From positions 1-64,000 of the forward strand of contig CALRKB020000011.1 of the NCBI GenBank assembly GCA_943367755.1: a stretch of DNA of 64,000 nt. Reading direction: 5' to 3'. The notes below the pieces were generated by a model. It saw only the letters and a program-made list of their open reading frames with translations, made no database searches and was not told the origin of the DNA. The stretch is from PCC-6802 sp943367755 (lineage in GTDB: Bacteria > Cyanobacteriota > Cyanobacteriia > Pseudanabaenales > Pseudanabaenaceae). The position numbers were made by a program, and so were the translations under genes. Positions 16,655-25,160 of the stretch are shown one piece after another (position 1 is the stretch's first letter; each line of letters starts with the position of its first letter).

Positions 16655-17788
16655 TTAAAAAGCCAAAGCCAGGTTAGGTAGTGTAATGATGAATGTAGAG
16701 CCTTTGCCGAGTTGAGATTCGATCCTAATCTCGCCACCCATCTCTTCAATTAGTGCTTTGACGTTGGCGAGGCTAAAAGCACTACGCTCGGAAGTAGCGT
16801 TAGGAGTTGGATCCAGGCGGGAAAAGCGTTCAAACATCCGAGCTTGCATTTCGGGAGGAATATAGCGATCACGATCGCAGATTTGCAAGATAATGCGATC
16901 GCCAATCTGCTTTAGCTCCAACAAGATTGACGATTGAGCCCGATCGATTAAACCTAAAATGATTTGCTTAAGTCGCATGCGATCGCCTCTGACCATAACC
17001 GCTGAGTTAGCTTGTGTAAAAGTAATGTTTGGCGGCTGTACGGGTGAATCTCTGACCATCTCTACCACCTCCTGAACTAATTCATTCAAATCCAGATTTT
17101 CCCAATCGAAGTCATATCTATTATCTACTTTGCCTATACCCAATAATTCCTGAAGTAAATCGATCGTACGGTCTGTTTCCTGCGCAGCTAATTCTAGTCC
17201 TTCGCGTTGAGTTGTCGTGAGATTATTGCCATGGCGCAGCGCACTCTGTAGGTAACCATAAACGATGGTCAAGGGAGTGCGGAGTTCATGGGAAATGTTA
17301 TCGATTAATTGCTGCTGCTGCTCCTGCATATTGGCAATCTGTGTGCTTGCATTCCTATAGACTCGCACAAATCCTTTTAAATCAGCAGGGAGGAAATCTA
17401 GTTGGGCATCTAAGTCCGGCAATTGGGTTGTAGTTGCCATCTGGCTTGCCATCCAATTTATGCGGTGGAGTGGTCTTAAGGCAAACCTTATAAACGCAAC
17501 AATCGCGATAATTGTCCCAAGTACGATTAGCGTGCCAACTACGTATAATTTCTGAAATATACCAACCCAAATTGCGCGATTTGCTGCCCCAAGATTAGGG
17601 TTGTTAGCCTGAGTCGAGATCGCCATATGATGCATTTCCCAATTAGTCCAAGCGACCACACCGCCAATTCCTAAGACAATAACGATCGCTACTCCTAAGC
17701 TCAGCGAAATCTGCAACGGTAGCCGCCTGAATTTTTGCAGCAACCAGCGATGACCTCGATAAATTTCCCTCCTGTAATTCGCTTGCAT
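16655..17788 (-). CDS. Histidine-kinase-like membrane sensor with degenerate ATP-binding domain
   Basis: Sensor paired with the response regulator just downstream. I choose the ATG at 17788, preceded by a GGAG, over an in-frame GTG at 17806; numbers are for this 377-residue form. A first membrane span lies at about 25-46, a short extracytoplasmic stretch follows, then a second span at about 80-103. A linker with HAMP-like character leads to the phosphoacceptor helix SHELRTPLT with His167. The ATPase domain has lost its key residues: the N-box Asn is Arg283 (LIDRA). Both G1 glycines are replaced (Asp307 and Tyr309 in CDRDRYIPPE). The G2 glycines are replaced by Arg335, Ala337 and Ser339 (RSAFSLANVK). 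The F-box FERFSR is kept. A phosphatase or pseudokinase role is inferred. Confidence 0.88.
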   Translation of the reverse strand: MQANYRREIYRGHRWLLQKFRRLPLQISLSLGVAIVIVLGIGGVVAWTNWEMHHMAISTQANNPNLGAANRAIWVGIFQKLYVVGTLIVLGTIIAIVAFIRFALRPLHRINWMASQMATTTQLPDLDAQLDFLPADLKGFVRVYRNASTQIANMQEQQQQLIDNISHELRTPLTIVYGYLQSALRHGNNLTTTQREGLELAAQETDRTIDLLQELLGIGKVDNRYDFDWENLDLNELVQEVVEMVRDSPVQPPNITFTQANSAVMVRGDRMRLKQIILGLIDRAQSSILLELKQIGDRIILQICDRDRYIPPEMQARMFERFSRLDPTPNATSERSAFSLANVKALIEEMGGEIRIESQLGKGSTFIITLPNLALAF

Positions 17789-18169
17789 ATAACTCCATTG
17801 CTGCACACACTAACCAGGACTATTGCCAGAAAGCCACAACTTAAACTTTACAGGACTTGCAGAGCCTAAAAGGGAAAATCCAATTTTTTTAAGGAGGTTA
17901 GGGCAATGCACCCGTAGGGACGTTGCGTAGCAATATTGAGGGCAATGCTCTCAAACTCCCTTAAAATTTTTTATAGATTTAGCCGTATAACTTCTACAGT
18001 AATAGAAATAGCTATAAATATGATGAAGGCGACATAATTAGAATCTGAGTTTTTGCTGAGAAAAGCTAACAAGGACATTTCTTAAGTAATACCAAGCTAT
18101 TTCTCAGCGATCGCTTATTTAGATCTAGGTTAATGGTTGGTTAATCATACTAAATCCGGTAGGCGATTT
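17789..18169. other. Intergenic region between divergent sensor and EamA genes, with a hairpin-flanked repeat
   Basis: No convincing gene. At about 17880-17975 an imperfect inverted repeat (left arm around TTTTTTTAAGGAG, right arm around CTCCCTTAAAATTTTTT) encloses a copy of a GTAGGGACGTTGCGTAGCAA-like sequence and two GGGCAATGC direct repeats. This looks like a small decayed palindromic repeat element. The remainder is AT-rich and probably holds the two divergent promoters. Confidence 0.45.
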
Positions 18170-19183
18170 ATGCCTAAACTAACTGCTCAAATTGCTCAAT
18201 TTCCAGGAAGATTTTACCTTCTGATTGCTACACTCATTTTTGGGGCAGCCAATGCCGTAACGCGCCAACTCCACAACTTAGGCGCTCAACATCCTGTCGA
18301 AGGCAGAAACCCAATCTCCTTTTGTAACAGCTTATTTGTAGGCAATTTATGCGCACTTATAGCTCTGCTTTTGATTTACCACCGCGAGTGGAATGTCCAG
18401 ACGCTTAGACAAATAACGTGGAAAGACTGGGTATCGTTAACCATTGTCGCCATCCTGGGAGGGGCTTTAGCACCTGCCCTAATTTTTACAGCTTTGGATC
18501 TAACTAATGTCAATAATGTAGTTTTGATTGGTCGGATTGAGCCGCCGATCGCTCTCGCTTTGTCTGTGTGGCTGCTACGCGCCAAAGTGAATGGTTGGGT
18601 GGTTGCTGGGGCGATCGCCGCTTTTGTAGGAGTCGTTTTAACGATTTTGCTGCAACAGGTAGGTATTAGCCTGGGTAGAGGGGAGTTAATGACGGCGATC
18701 GCTGCTATAGCATTAGCGGTATCAGCCGTTATTAGCAAAGTACAGCTAAGCCGTATCCCTTTGGGAATTTTCAGCACGTTCAGGATGCTGGTTGGGACTG
18801 TCGTCTTTTTTGTGGTGGTACTCAAGCTTTACGGCCCCGTACACTTTGCTGATGTTTTCTCACCCTTTTTATGGCAATGGATGCTGATTTACAGCGCTGT
18901 TATTGTTGTGGGTGGGCAGTTATCCTGGTTTATGGGATTAAAGCAATCAACCGCATCAGAGGTTTCGCTAGCCAATTCTTTTAGTCCTATTGCTGGCATT
19001 TTAGGTGCTTATTTAATTCTGGGAGAAGTCCCCAACACAGCCCAATATATCGGTGGTAGCCTGATTCTTGTAGGAATTGTACTTGGTCAGATTGGCATAT
19101 CTCGCATGGATGCTCAATCAACTGCACGAATGATGCCTTCTGCGATCGCGATGGATATGGAAGTTGGATTTAAAGGTGTTTAA
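18170..19183 (+). CDS. EamA/DMT-family transporter
   Basis: Drug/metabolite-transporter-type integral membrane protein with ten predicted spans arranged as two EamA repeats, the first about residues 10-155 and the second about 165-305. Substrate unknown; family members export amino acids, nucleobases or other small molecules. Glycine- and alanine-rich helices (GGALAPALIFTALDLTNVNN, SPIAGILGAYLILGE) are typical of the fold. I prefer the ATG at 18170, preceded by TAGG at suitable spacing. An ATG 11 codons upstream (18137) is in frame but has a poorly placed site. The methyltransferase gene begins 7 nt after its stop. Confidence 0.85.
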   Translation: MPKLTAQIAQFPGRFYLLIATLIFGAANAVTRQLHNLGAQHPVEGRNPISFCNSLFVGNLCALIALLLIYHREWNVQTLRQITWKDWVSLTIVAILGGALAPALIFTALDLTNVNNVVLIGRIEPPIALALSVWLLRAKVNGWVVAGAIAAFVGVVLTILLQQVGISLGRGELMTAIAAIALAVSAVISKVQLSRIPLGIFSTFRMLVGTVVFFVVVLKLYGPVHFADVFSPFLWQWMLIYSAVIVVGGQLSWFMGLKQSTASEVSLANSFSPIAGILGAYLILGEVPNTAQYIGGSLILVGIVLGQIGISRMDAQSTARMMPSAIAMDMEVGFKGV

Positions 19184-19190
19184 TCTCTTT

Positions 19191-20015
19191 ATGAAAGACT
19201 TGAAACAAAATATATGCGATTACTCTGGCAAAGCTTTAGAACTGAGGAAAAGTTGGTATTCTCCAGCGGCAGAAGCATATGCAAAGCTAAGACCGAGGTA
19301 TCCCAAGGATTTAATACAACGGGTTGTGGAAGTAGCTCACCTTTCCTCTAGCTCAAAAATTCTTGAGGTAGGATGTGGCCCTGGCACGGCTACAGTAGCA
19401 TTTGCCCAGTTTGGCGGCTCGATGGACTGTTTGGAGCCCAACCCAGAGTTCTGTCAGTTAGCCCGACAAAATTGCGCACATTATCCCAATGTAGAGATTC
19501 GGAATACCTCATTTGAAGAATGGCCACTAGAAGCTGAAAAATTCGATACTGTCTTGGCGGCAACATCTTTTCATTGGATAGATCCCGAAATTGGATATCC
19601 AAAAGCAGCGAATGCTTTGCGAGCAGATGGCCGTCTAATTTTGTTATGGAATAAAGAACTTCAGCCCTCATACGAAGTATACCAAAGCTTATCTGAGATC
19701 TATCAAGCACGCGCACCAGATCTGAGCCGATACGAAGCTAGAGCCACCCAGGAAAAGATCTTGAGGGAATTGGGGCAGATGGCGATCGCTTCGGGGCAAT
19801 TTAAAAATTTAGTATCAGAACAATTTGAGTGTGAAGTCACCTATAGCGTTAACGATTATTTGATGCTTTTGAGCACTTATTCGCCATATCTAAAGCTAGA
19901 CCCACAAAGCAGAGATTTTTTGTTTAATGGTTTAAGGGAAAAGATAGAGCAGGACTTGGGAGGCAGTATTCAACTCTCATATCTCTCTGCTTTTCACATT
20001 ACGCAAAAAATATAG
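19191..20015 (+). CDS. Class I SAM-dependent methyltransferase
   Basis: 274-residue soluble protein with the Rossmann methyltransferase fold. Motif I is ILEVGCGPGTATVAFA, the acidic residue of motif II is in MDCLEPNP, and motif IV-like FDTVLAATSFHWID follows. This layout is typical of the Methyltransf_11/25 group acting on small molecules or lipids; the acceptor cannot be deduced. I start at the ATG at 19191, not the in-frame ATG at 19164, which would overlap the preceding transporter gene. The close spacing suggests co-transcription with the transporter. Confidence 0.85.
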   Translation: MKDLKQNICDYSGKALELRKSWYSPAAEAYAKLRPRYPKDLIQRVVEVAHLSSSSKILEVGCGPGTATVAFAQFGGSMDCLEPNPEFCQLARQNCAHYPNVEIRNTSFEEWPLEAEKFDTVLAATSFHWIDPEIGYPKAANALRADGRLILLWNKELQPSYEVYQSLSEIYQARAPDLSRYEARATQEKILRELGQMAIASGQFKNLVSEQFECEVTYSVNDYLMLLSTYSPYLKLDPQSRDFLFNGLREKIEQDLGGSIQLSYLSAFHITQKI

Positions 20016-20224
20016 TTTGTCTAGGTGCTCGCCCTTAACAGCCTATGACTAAGGGTATGACAATGCCAACTTTGTAAAGCAGACGACTAAAATACATTAG
20101 TCAGAAGATGGTCATCCATTCAGGCGATCGCCCGATCGCAGGAAGACAAAAATTTCTAATAGAGTGACACTAAAATCATCCAAGCAGATGTATCGATCTC
20201 ATTATTCTGCTTCGAGGGGGAACT

Positions 20225-20749
20225 ATGAAACTTAGTACCTTGGCAGTTACTTCAGTCTTATCTCTAGCAGCGATCGCCTCACCCCTTTTCTTCCCTGGTA
20301 CTGCTTACGCTCAGACCGTAGGCATGGATGGCAGCTATATCGGCGTAGGTATTTCTCCTGGCATTACCAATGGAGGTAATGTTGGTGATGGTGCTGTATT
20401 TGGCGGTCACGTACAGGGTAGATTGCAACTCGGTAGTGCGCCAGTTTCTTTGCGCGGTGCGGTCATCTTTGGTGGAGATACCACCGCACTCGTACCAACC
20501 CTGACCTACGATGCTCCTATTACTGAAAATACCAATCTATACATTGGCGGTGGAGCTTCATTTGTCGGTACTGAAGGAAGCATATCGCCGTTGGGCAATC
20601 GCAACTCGTTTGTAGTGACTGGTGGTGTAGAAACCGCAGTGGCTAAAAGTTGGGTTGTTTACAGCGATGTGAAGTTAGGACTCAATGCTTACAAAAATAG
20701 CAATGCATCCGCCGCAAGCGTGCAAGTGGGCGTGGGTTATCGCTTCTAG
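20225..20749 (+). CDS. Small outer-membrane beta-barrel protein
   Basis: 174 residues with a clear Sec signal peptide (basic start MKL, hydrophobic core to about residue 22, then Ala-X-Ala before about residue 30: GTAYAQ). The mature part is glycine-rich with alternating hydrophobic strands and ends in Tyr-Arg-Phe (VGVGYRF). That terminal aromatic residue is the typical outer-membrane insertion signal, so an eight-stranded porin-like barrel is likely. No specific function can be assigned. A strong ribosome site (GAGGGGG) sits 6 nt ahead of the ATG. It stands alone between a methyltransferase and the toxin-antitoxin locus. Confidence 0.75.
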   Translation: MKLSTLAVTSVLSLAAIASPLFFPGTAYAQTVGMDGSYIGVGISPGITNGGNVGDGAVFGGHVQGRLQLGSAPVSLRGAVIFGGDTTALVPTLTYDAPITENTNLYIGGGASFVGTEGSISPLGNRNSFVVTGGVETAVAKSWVVYSDVKLGLNAYKNSNASAASVQVGVGYRF

Positions 20750-20956
20750 GTTGAAGAGTGCATTCTAGCGGGAAATACCATAGCGTTGATTTTAGAGCGA
20801 TCGCTCTATCAAGGGAAGGCTTTGAGGCGATCGCTTGCCAACAATGGAAGAAATCGAACTAGAACTTACAGCGGATCGAGTTTTTGGATGGCTCAAGATG
20901 GTGGGTTAGTTTTCTGGTAAAGTGCGAGAGGCGATCGTTCAGTCACAGTAAATCTT

Positions 20957-21283
20957 TCACTCATCACAAGAACCCATTGCGATCGCGTCAGCGATATCTT
21001 TGGGTGTAGCTCCCAACGACAGCAGCGATCGCACCAATAAGTCCATCGATACAGATGGATCGCCTGCTTCCATTTTTGCTACCCGCAATTGGCTGGATTC
21101 AATGCGCTTCGCTAGGGCTTTTTGGGTGAGATGTTGACTCTCCCGCAACTGTTTGAGGCGATCGCTTAGAATCAGTTTCAATTCGATCAACGTCTCCTCC
21201 TCAGGAGATAATCCTAAAAATTCGGCTACTGTTCCCACCAGCCAGCCATCGGCCACCAGGCGATCGAGTTTGTCATCGTTCAT
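20957..21283 (-). CDS. XRE-family helix-turn-helix protein, probable HigA-type antitoxin
   Basis: 108-residue DNA-binding protein. A helix-turn-helix of the Cro/C1 type occupies about residues 42-95 (LKQLRESQHLTQKALAKRIE, then QLRVAKMEAGD). The N-terminal helix region resembles those of antitoxins paired with Gp49-like toxins. It begins 2 nt after the toxin-like reading frame (stop at 21286), the usual toxin-then-antitoxin order of higBA modules. Because the toxin is 5'-truncated, this antitoxin may be an orphan. Autoregulatory promoter elements cannot be identified because the upstream toxin start is lost. Confidence 0.82.
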   Translation of the reverse strand: MNDDKLDRLVADGWLVGTVAEFLGLSPEEETLIELKLILSDRLKQLRESQHLTQKALAKRIESSQLRVAKMEAGDPSVSMDLLVRSLLSLGATPKDIADAIAMGSCDE

Positions 21284-21285
21284 AC

Positions 21286-21450
21286 CTATACCTCGTCATA
21301 TCGCTTCAACCGTTGCTTACAAACATCAATAACTGAATTAGGCGTTTTGTTGGTTGTCTTGGCAAATACATCCACAATAACAATGCGATCTTCGTCAATG
21401 CGGCAGATAATTCGCCATGTCTTATCTTCATCGTTAATTCGCAGCTTGTG
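21286..21450 (-). pseudogene. 5'-truncated HigB/Gp49-like (RelE-superfamily) toxin
   Basis: About 55 codons matching the C-terminal half of phage-derived Gp49-like toxins: KLRINDEDKTWRIICRIDED, then IVIVDVFAKTT and SVIDVCKQRLKRYDE. The open frame continues upstream to 21621, but that part is merely the antisense of a TPR-coding fragment on the plus strand. The native N-terminus and start codon have therefore been replaced. The join lies near 21445-21455. The remainder lacks the first half of the toxin fold and is presumably inactive. It ends 2 nt before the XRE antitoxin gene. Confidence 0.7.
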
Positions 21451-21452
21451 GC

Positions 21453-21661
21453 AGCTGGGAGCAGACCATCCTGATGTCGCCCAAAGTCTCAAAAATCTAG
21501 CAAAACTTTGCCAAGCGCAAGGGAAGTATAGTGAGGCAGAACCTCTGTACGTACGAGCTGTGCAGATTCTCGAACAAGCGCTGGGTGCTGAGCATCCCAA
21601 TACCCGCGCAGTTCGCGACAACTACGCTAGTCTATTAGTAGCAATAGAAGCGCAGTCATGA
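21453..21661 (+). pseudogene. 5'-truncated tetratricopeptide-repeat gene fragment
   Basis: About 68 codons encoding one and a half kinesin-light-chain-type TPR units: LGADHPDVAQSLKNLAKLCQ, GKYSEAEPLYVRAVQILEQ, then ALGAEHPNTRAVRDNYASLL. The repeat homology begins abruptly where the antisense toxin homology ends, so the 5' part of the gene is missing. An open frame extends upstream to 21347 but that section is antisense of the toxin. The stop TGA overlaps the ATG of the following PIN gene (ATGA at 21658-21661), so it may once have been coupled to it. Confidence 0.65.
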
Positions 21662-22104
21662 AAATATATTTAGATACCAGCGCACTCAATCGCATCTTTG
21701 ACGATCGCTCTCAGGTGCGTATTGCCCTTGAAGCTCTGGCAGTACAATCTATTTTGCTGCTGATTCAAGAACGTAATGTCGAACTAATTTCATCTGACGC
21801 ACTTGCATACGAAATCTCTCGCAACCCCTACCCTGAGAATAAGATGACTGCTCTTAGCATTTTGCAGCTTGCTAGCTCTTATCAAGCGTTTACAGCCGAA
21901 ATGCTAAATCGCGGACAACAATTGGAGAGTGACGACAATATCGGTAAGCTAGATGCCCTACATCTAGCCTGTGCTGAATCCCAACAGGTTGACTTCTTTA
22001 TCACCTGCGACGATCGCCTCATCAAGCGCTACAAGGGTATGATGCAAGTATGTAACCCTGTCGAGTTTATTTTGCAAATGACCCAACCAGGAGAAAAAAC
22101 ATGA
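21658..22104 (+). CDS. PIN-domain protein (putative VapC-like RNase toxin)
   Basis: 148-residue protein with the PIN fold of Mg-dependent RNases. Acidic residues of the active site are visible at Asp6 (KIYLDTSALNRIFDD), near residue 100 (KLDALHLACAE) and in FFITCDDRLIKRY. A HELIX-rich middle section is normal for the family. Its start overlaps the TPR fragment stop and its own stop overlaps the next ATG (ATGA at 22101-22104), so the pair is translationally coupled. The partner lies downstream, unlike the usual antitoxin-first order of vapBC. Toxin activity is inferred. Confidence 0.82.
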   Translation: MKIYLDTSALNRIFDDRSQVRIALEALAVQSILLLIQERNVELISSDALAYEISRNPYPENKMTALSILQLASSYQAFTAEMLNRGQQLESDDNIGKLDALHLACAESQQVDFFITCDDRLIKRYKGMMQVCNPVEFILQMTQPGEKT

Positions 22105-22328
22105 AAATCGAATTTCCCAGCCTGCCTCGCAATACCGAAATACAACGCGAAGCCATTGAAATTTTAATCGATCGCATGGGTGTTGCCAAAGCTGCAATCT
22201 TTATGGGCGATACTTTTTGGCAGCCAACTGACTATCTAGAAATCAAAGATCGCTTGTTCGCTGATGAAACCGTTGCTAGTATTTATGAAAAAGTCATTCT
22301 TTGGCGCGAACAAACTCTGAAACCCTAA
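22101..22328 (+). CDS. Small partner of the PIN protein (putative antitoxin, unknown family)
   Basis: 75-residue acidic-to-neutral protein (MKIEFPSLPRN start) with a predicted helical centre containing AIEILIDRMGVAKAAIFMG. There is no recognisable AbrB, MazE, RHH or HTH motif. The four-base overlap with the PIN gene suggests co-translation and a common function, most simply as its antitoxin. That is inference from context. Its stop is 10 bp from the convergent UPF0182 gene. Confidence 0.6.
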   Translation: MKIEFPSLPRNTEIQREAIEILIDRMGVAKAAIFMGDTFWQPTDYLEIKDRLFADETVASIYEKVILWREQTLKP

Positions 22329-22338
22329 ACGCTAGGTT

Positions 22339-25125
22339 TCAGAGTTTACTACCCCGATTCAATTTCTGTAAAATTCCTTCCAACTCTTGCTGATAGCGCC
22401 CGTACTCGGCCCAGTTACCCTGACGAAGCGCTTCCTGCGCCTTCTGATAGGTTTCCAGCGCAGATTTAACTAGAGTGGAACTCACGCCCGTTACCGGACT
22501 GGAGAATTCCTTCTCTCCGGGATCGCTGCCAAAAATAGCAGCCAGAGATTTATCTAAAGTTTCCTCCATTACTATAGATTTGTCATAGGCAACGATTACC
22601 CGCTTCAACTCTGGTAATTCGCCCTGCTCCGCCCGCAGATAAACGGGTTCTACATAAAGTAAGGATTGCGCGATCGGAATCACCAACAGATCGCCGCGAA
22701 TCACCTTCGAACCTGCCTGACTCCAGAGCGTAAACTGCTGCGAAATCGTCGGCTCCTGATCGATGCGCGCCTCGATTTGGCGGGGCCCGTAAACCAGTTT
22801 TTGTTTGGGAAATTCATACAGCAACAACTTACCGTATTCATGACCGTTCGATCGCGCTGCCAGCCAGGCGATCGCGTTGTCCTTATTGGATGGTGTAAAT
22901 GGCAGGATCAGAATAAATCCTTCCTTGGGTTCGTTCGGTAGCTGCACGATCGCGTAATAAGGCTCCATCATCTGCTCGCCCCCTTCATAGGTCTGGATGG
23001 GGAAACGCCACAGATCTTCGCGGTTGTAAAACGACTCCGCATCGTTCATGTGATAAGTCAGATACATTTGCGACTGGATTTTAAACAGATCGAGCGGATA
23101 GCGAAAATGAGCTTTGACTTCCGGTGGAATCGCCGCGCGAGGCTCGAACAGATGGGGAAAGATTTTGCGATACGTAGCGAGGACGGGGTCGGTCTCATCA
23201 ACGGCAAAGAAACGTAACGTGCCATCGTAGGCATCGACTGCGACCTTGACGGAGTTGCGGATGTAGTTGATATTGCCGTGTAAAATGCGATCAAGATTCC
23301 CCCCTCTGAGAATGGCCTCGGCATCTTTGCTTTGGGAAATGGATTCAGAAATGGGTTCGGAATAGGGATAGCGATCGCTCACCGTATAAGCATCCAAAAT
23401 CCACTCTAGTTTGCCGTTAATAACTGCTGGGTAGGGATCGCTGTCAAAGCGCAGAAACGGCGCGACATGCTCCACCCGTTCCTTAATCTGGCGATAGTAA
23501 TGAATGCGCGAGCGATCGGTGAAGTAGTTGGAAATCAAAACTTCGATGTTGCCCAAGTCGTAGGCATAAGCCAGCCTGTGCCAAATTGACGGCATCGGTA
23601 CGCCGCCTTTGCCGTTGTATTGGGTAAAGGCATTGGCATCGCCGAGCGGATAGTCAAACTCTGGGGTTGAGGTGCCGGTAAAAATATATGCATCCGTTTC
23701 TTCACCGTAGTAAATTGCAGGTTGGCTCACCTGTACGTCCACCCTGGATACGGGCGGAATATCCTTGATATACAGTTCGGGCAAGCCATCGCTGGTAATC
23801 TGGTTGACCGGACTCATCACCAAACCATAACCATGCGTGTACTTCAGCCGCTGGTTAACCCAGGTCTGTGCCTCGCGGGGTACTTTGGCGAAGGACAGTT
23901 CCCGCGCCGCTAGCATCACCTGCTGGTAATTGCCGTTCAGGGTGTAGCGATCCACATCTACGCCAGCAAATTTGTAATAAAGCCGAATTTCCTGGAGCTG
24001 GCGATAGGTGCTGAGTAGAGGGCGGTAGTCCCACAGGCGGATGTTGCGCACGGTCGGCTGGTTATTTTGCAAAACCTGGCGATCTAGCTTGGCTTCGGCA
24101 GCGTAGCTTTGCCTTTGCACGTCGCTCAGTTGATAGGCAGCTTGCGTGAACTGAATATTATGTGCGATATAGGGCTTTTCTTTCGCTAATTCGTTGGGTG
24201 CGACGATGAATTGTTGTTGAAACCAGGGGTAAATGCCGTTGAGCGTGATTAAAGCCACGACCGTTATTCCCAGCCCTAAAATCGGCAATCTGAAACTGCG
24301 CTGCCAGGCTGAGAGCAAAAACAGAAAAGCCACGATTGAGAGCAGGACGCTCATAACGCTATAAGCAAAGAGCTTGGCATGGACGTCGGTGTAACCCGCC
24401 CCAAACACAACTCCCCCCGCCGAGTAAAGCAAACCGAAGCGTTGCAGCCAGAAGTCGAAGGAGAAGATCGCGGCGATCGCGGCCAGTAAAAGGCTTAAAT
24501 GCAGTTTGGCTCTACCAGTTGAAACGTTTTGCCAGCTCCATTGCGGTGGGATCGTGCCATCGAAACTATAGACCAGAGCAGACACGATCGCGCCGCAACC
24601 AAAGAGGGCTCCCAACCAGTTGCGCATGCCTTCATACAACGGCATGCTAAACACGTAAAAACCAATGTCCTGCTGGAAGATCGGATCGCTACTGCCGAAA
24701 TTAGTAGCATTCAAGAACTTTAAAATTGTCTCCCAACTCGAACTACTAATCGATGCGGCACTTATAGCTAGGAAAAAAATTAAACCCAGTACTGCATAAT
24801 TGGCGATTTTTCCGGCATAAAATGTCAATCCACTCGCATCGGAGCGAACTGTACGATCCACACGATCTACGAGTACAAGGTGCCTACCTGTGTATCTTTG
24901 GTGTCGGGCAATCCGGTAATTTCCCCATAGAAATAAAAAGTAAAGGACAAAGGTAACGACCCACACTAGAATTTGCCAGGTCAGCCGCGTCCAAAACACT
25001 TCAGAAAACCCGATCGCATCAAACCACCACGACTCAGTAAGAATATGCACCAAAAATCTAGACAGAAGCAAAGCGATCGCCGCGATCGGGATGATAGTTG
25101 TGAAGCATTTCTGTCGAAGTTTCAT
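22339..25125 (-). CDS. UPF0182 family membrane protein
   Basis: 928-residue protein of the UPF0182 family, found in cyanobacteria and actinobacteria, function unknown. The N-terminal third (to about residue 310) holds some seven hydrophobic spans, starting with FTTIIPIAAIALLLSRFLVH and including a WWFDAIGFSEVFW segment typical of the family. The rest is a large soluble domain with a short helical C-terminus (QEALRQGNWAEYGRYQQELE) probably acting as a coiled coil. The upstream DUF3611 gene ends 35 bp before its start on the same strand, so the two may be an operon. Confidence 0.88.
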   Translation of the reverse strand: MKLRQKCFTTIIPIAAIALLLSRFLVHILTESWWFDAIGFSEVFWTRLTWQILVWVVTFVLYFLFLWGNYRIARHQRYTGRHLVLVDRVDRTVRSDASGLTFYAGKIANYAVLGLIFFLAISAASISSSSWETILKFLNATNFGSSDPIFQQDIGFYVFSMPLYEGMRNWLGALFGCGAIVSALVYSFDGTIPPQWSWQNVSTGRAKLHLSLLLAAIAAIFSFDFWLQRFGLLYSAGGVVFGAGYTDVHAKLFAYSVMSVLLSIVAFLFLLSAWQRSFRLPILGLGITVVALITLNGIYPWFQQQFIVAPNELAKEKPYIAHNIQFTQAAYQLSDVQRQSYAAEAKLDRQVLQNNQPTVRNIRLWDYRPLLSTYRQLQEIRLYYKFAGVDVDRYTLNGNYQQVMLAARELSFAKVPREAQTWVNQRLKYTHGYGLVMSPVNQITSDGLPELYIKDIPPVSRVDVQVSQPAIYYGEETDAYIFTGTSTPEFDYPLGDANAFTQYNGKGGVPMPSIWHRLAYAYDLGNIEVLISNYFTDRSRIHYYRQIKERVEHVAPFLRFDSDPYPAVINGKLEWILDAYTVSDRYPYSEPISESISQSKDAEAILRGGNLDRILHGNINYIRNSVKVAVDAYDGTLRFFAVDETDPVLATYRKIFPHLFEPRAAIPPEVKAHFRYPLDLFKIQSQMYLTYHMNDAESFYNREDLWRFPIQTYEGGEQMMEPYYAIVQLPNEPKEGFILILPFTPSNKDNAIAWLAARSNGHEYGKLLLYEFPKQKLVYGPRQIEARIDQEPTISQQFTLWSQAGSKVIRGDLLVIPIAQSLLYVEPVYLRAEQGELPELKRVIVAYDKSIVMEETLDKSLAAIFGSDPGEKEFSSPVTGVSSTLVKSALETYQKAQEALRQGNWAEYGRYQQELEGILQKLNRGSKL

Positions 25126-25160
25126 AGTTTTTGATGACGATTGCTAGTTCTCTAAATTGC

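Noticed and set aside
21461..21621. N-terminal part of the minus-strand frame containing the toxin remnant
   Set aside because: It is the antisense of TPR-coding sequence and has no toxin homology, so it is not a natural N-terminus.
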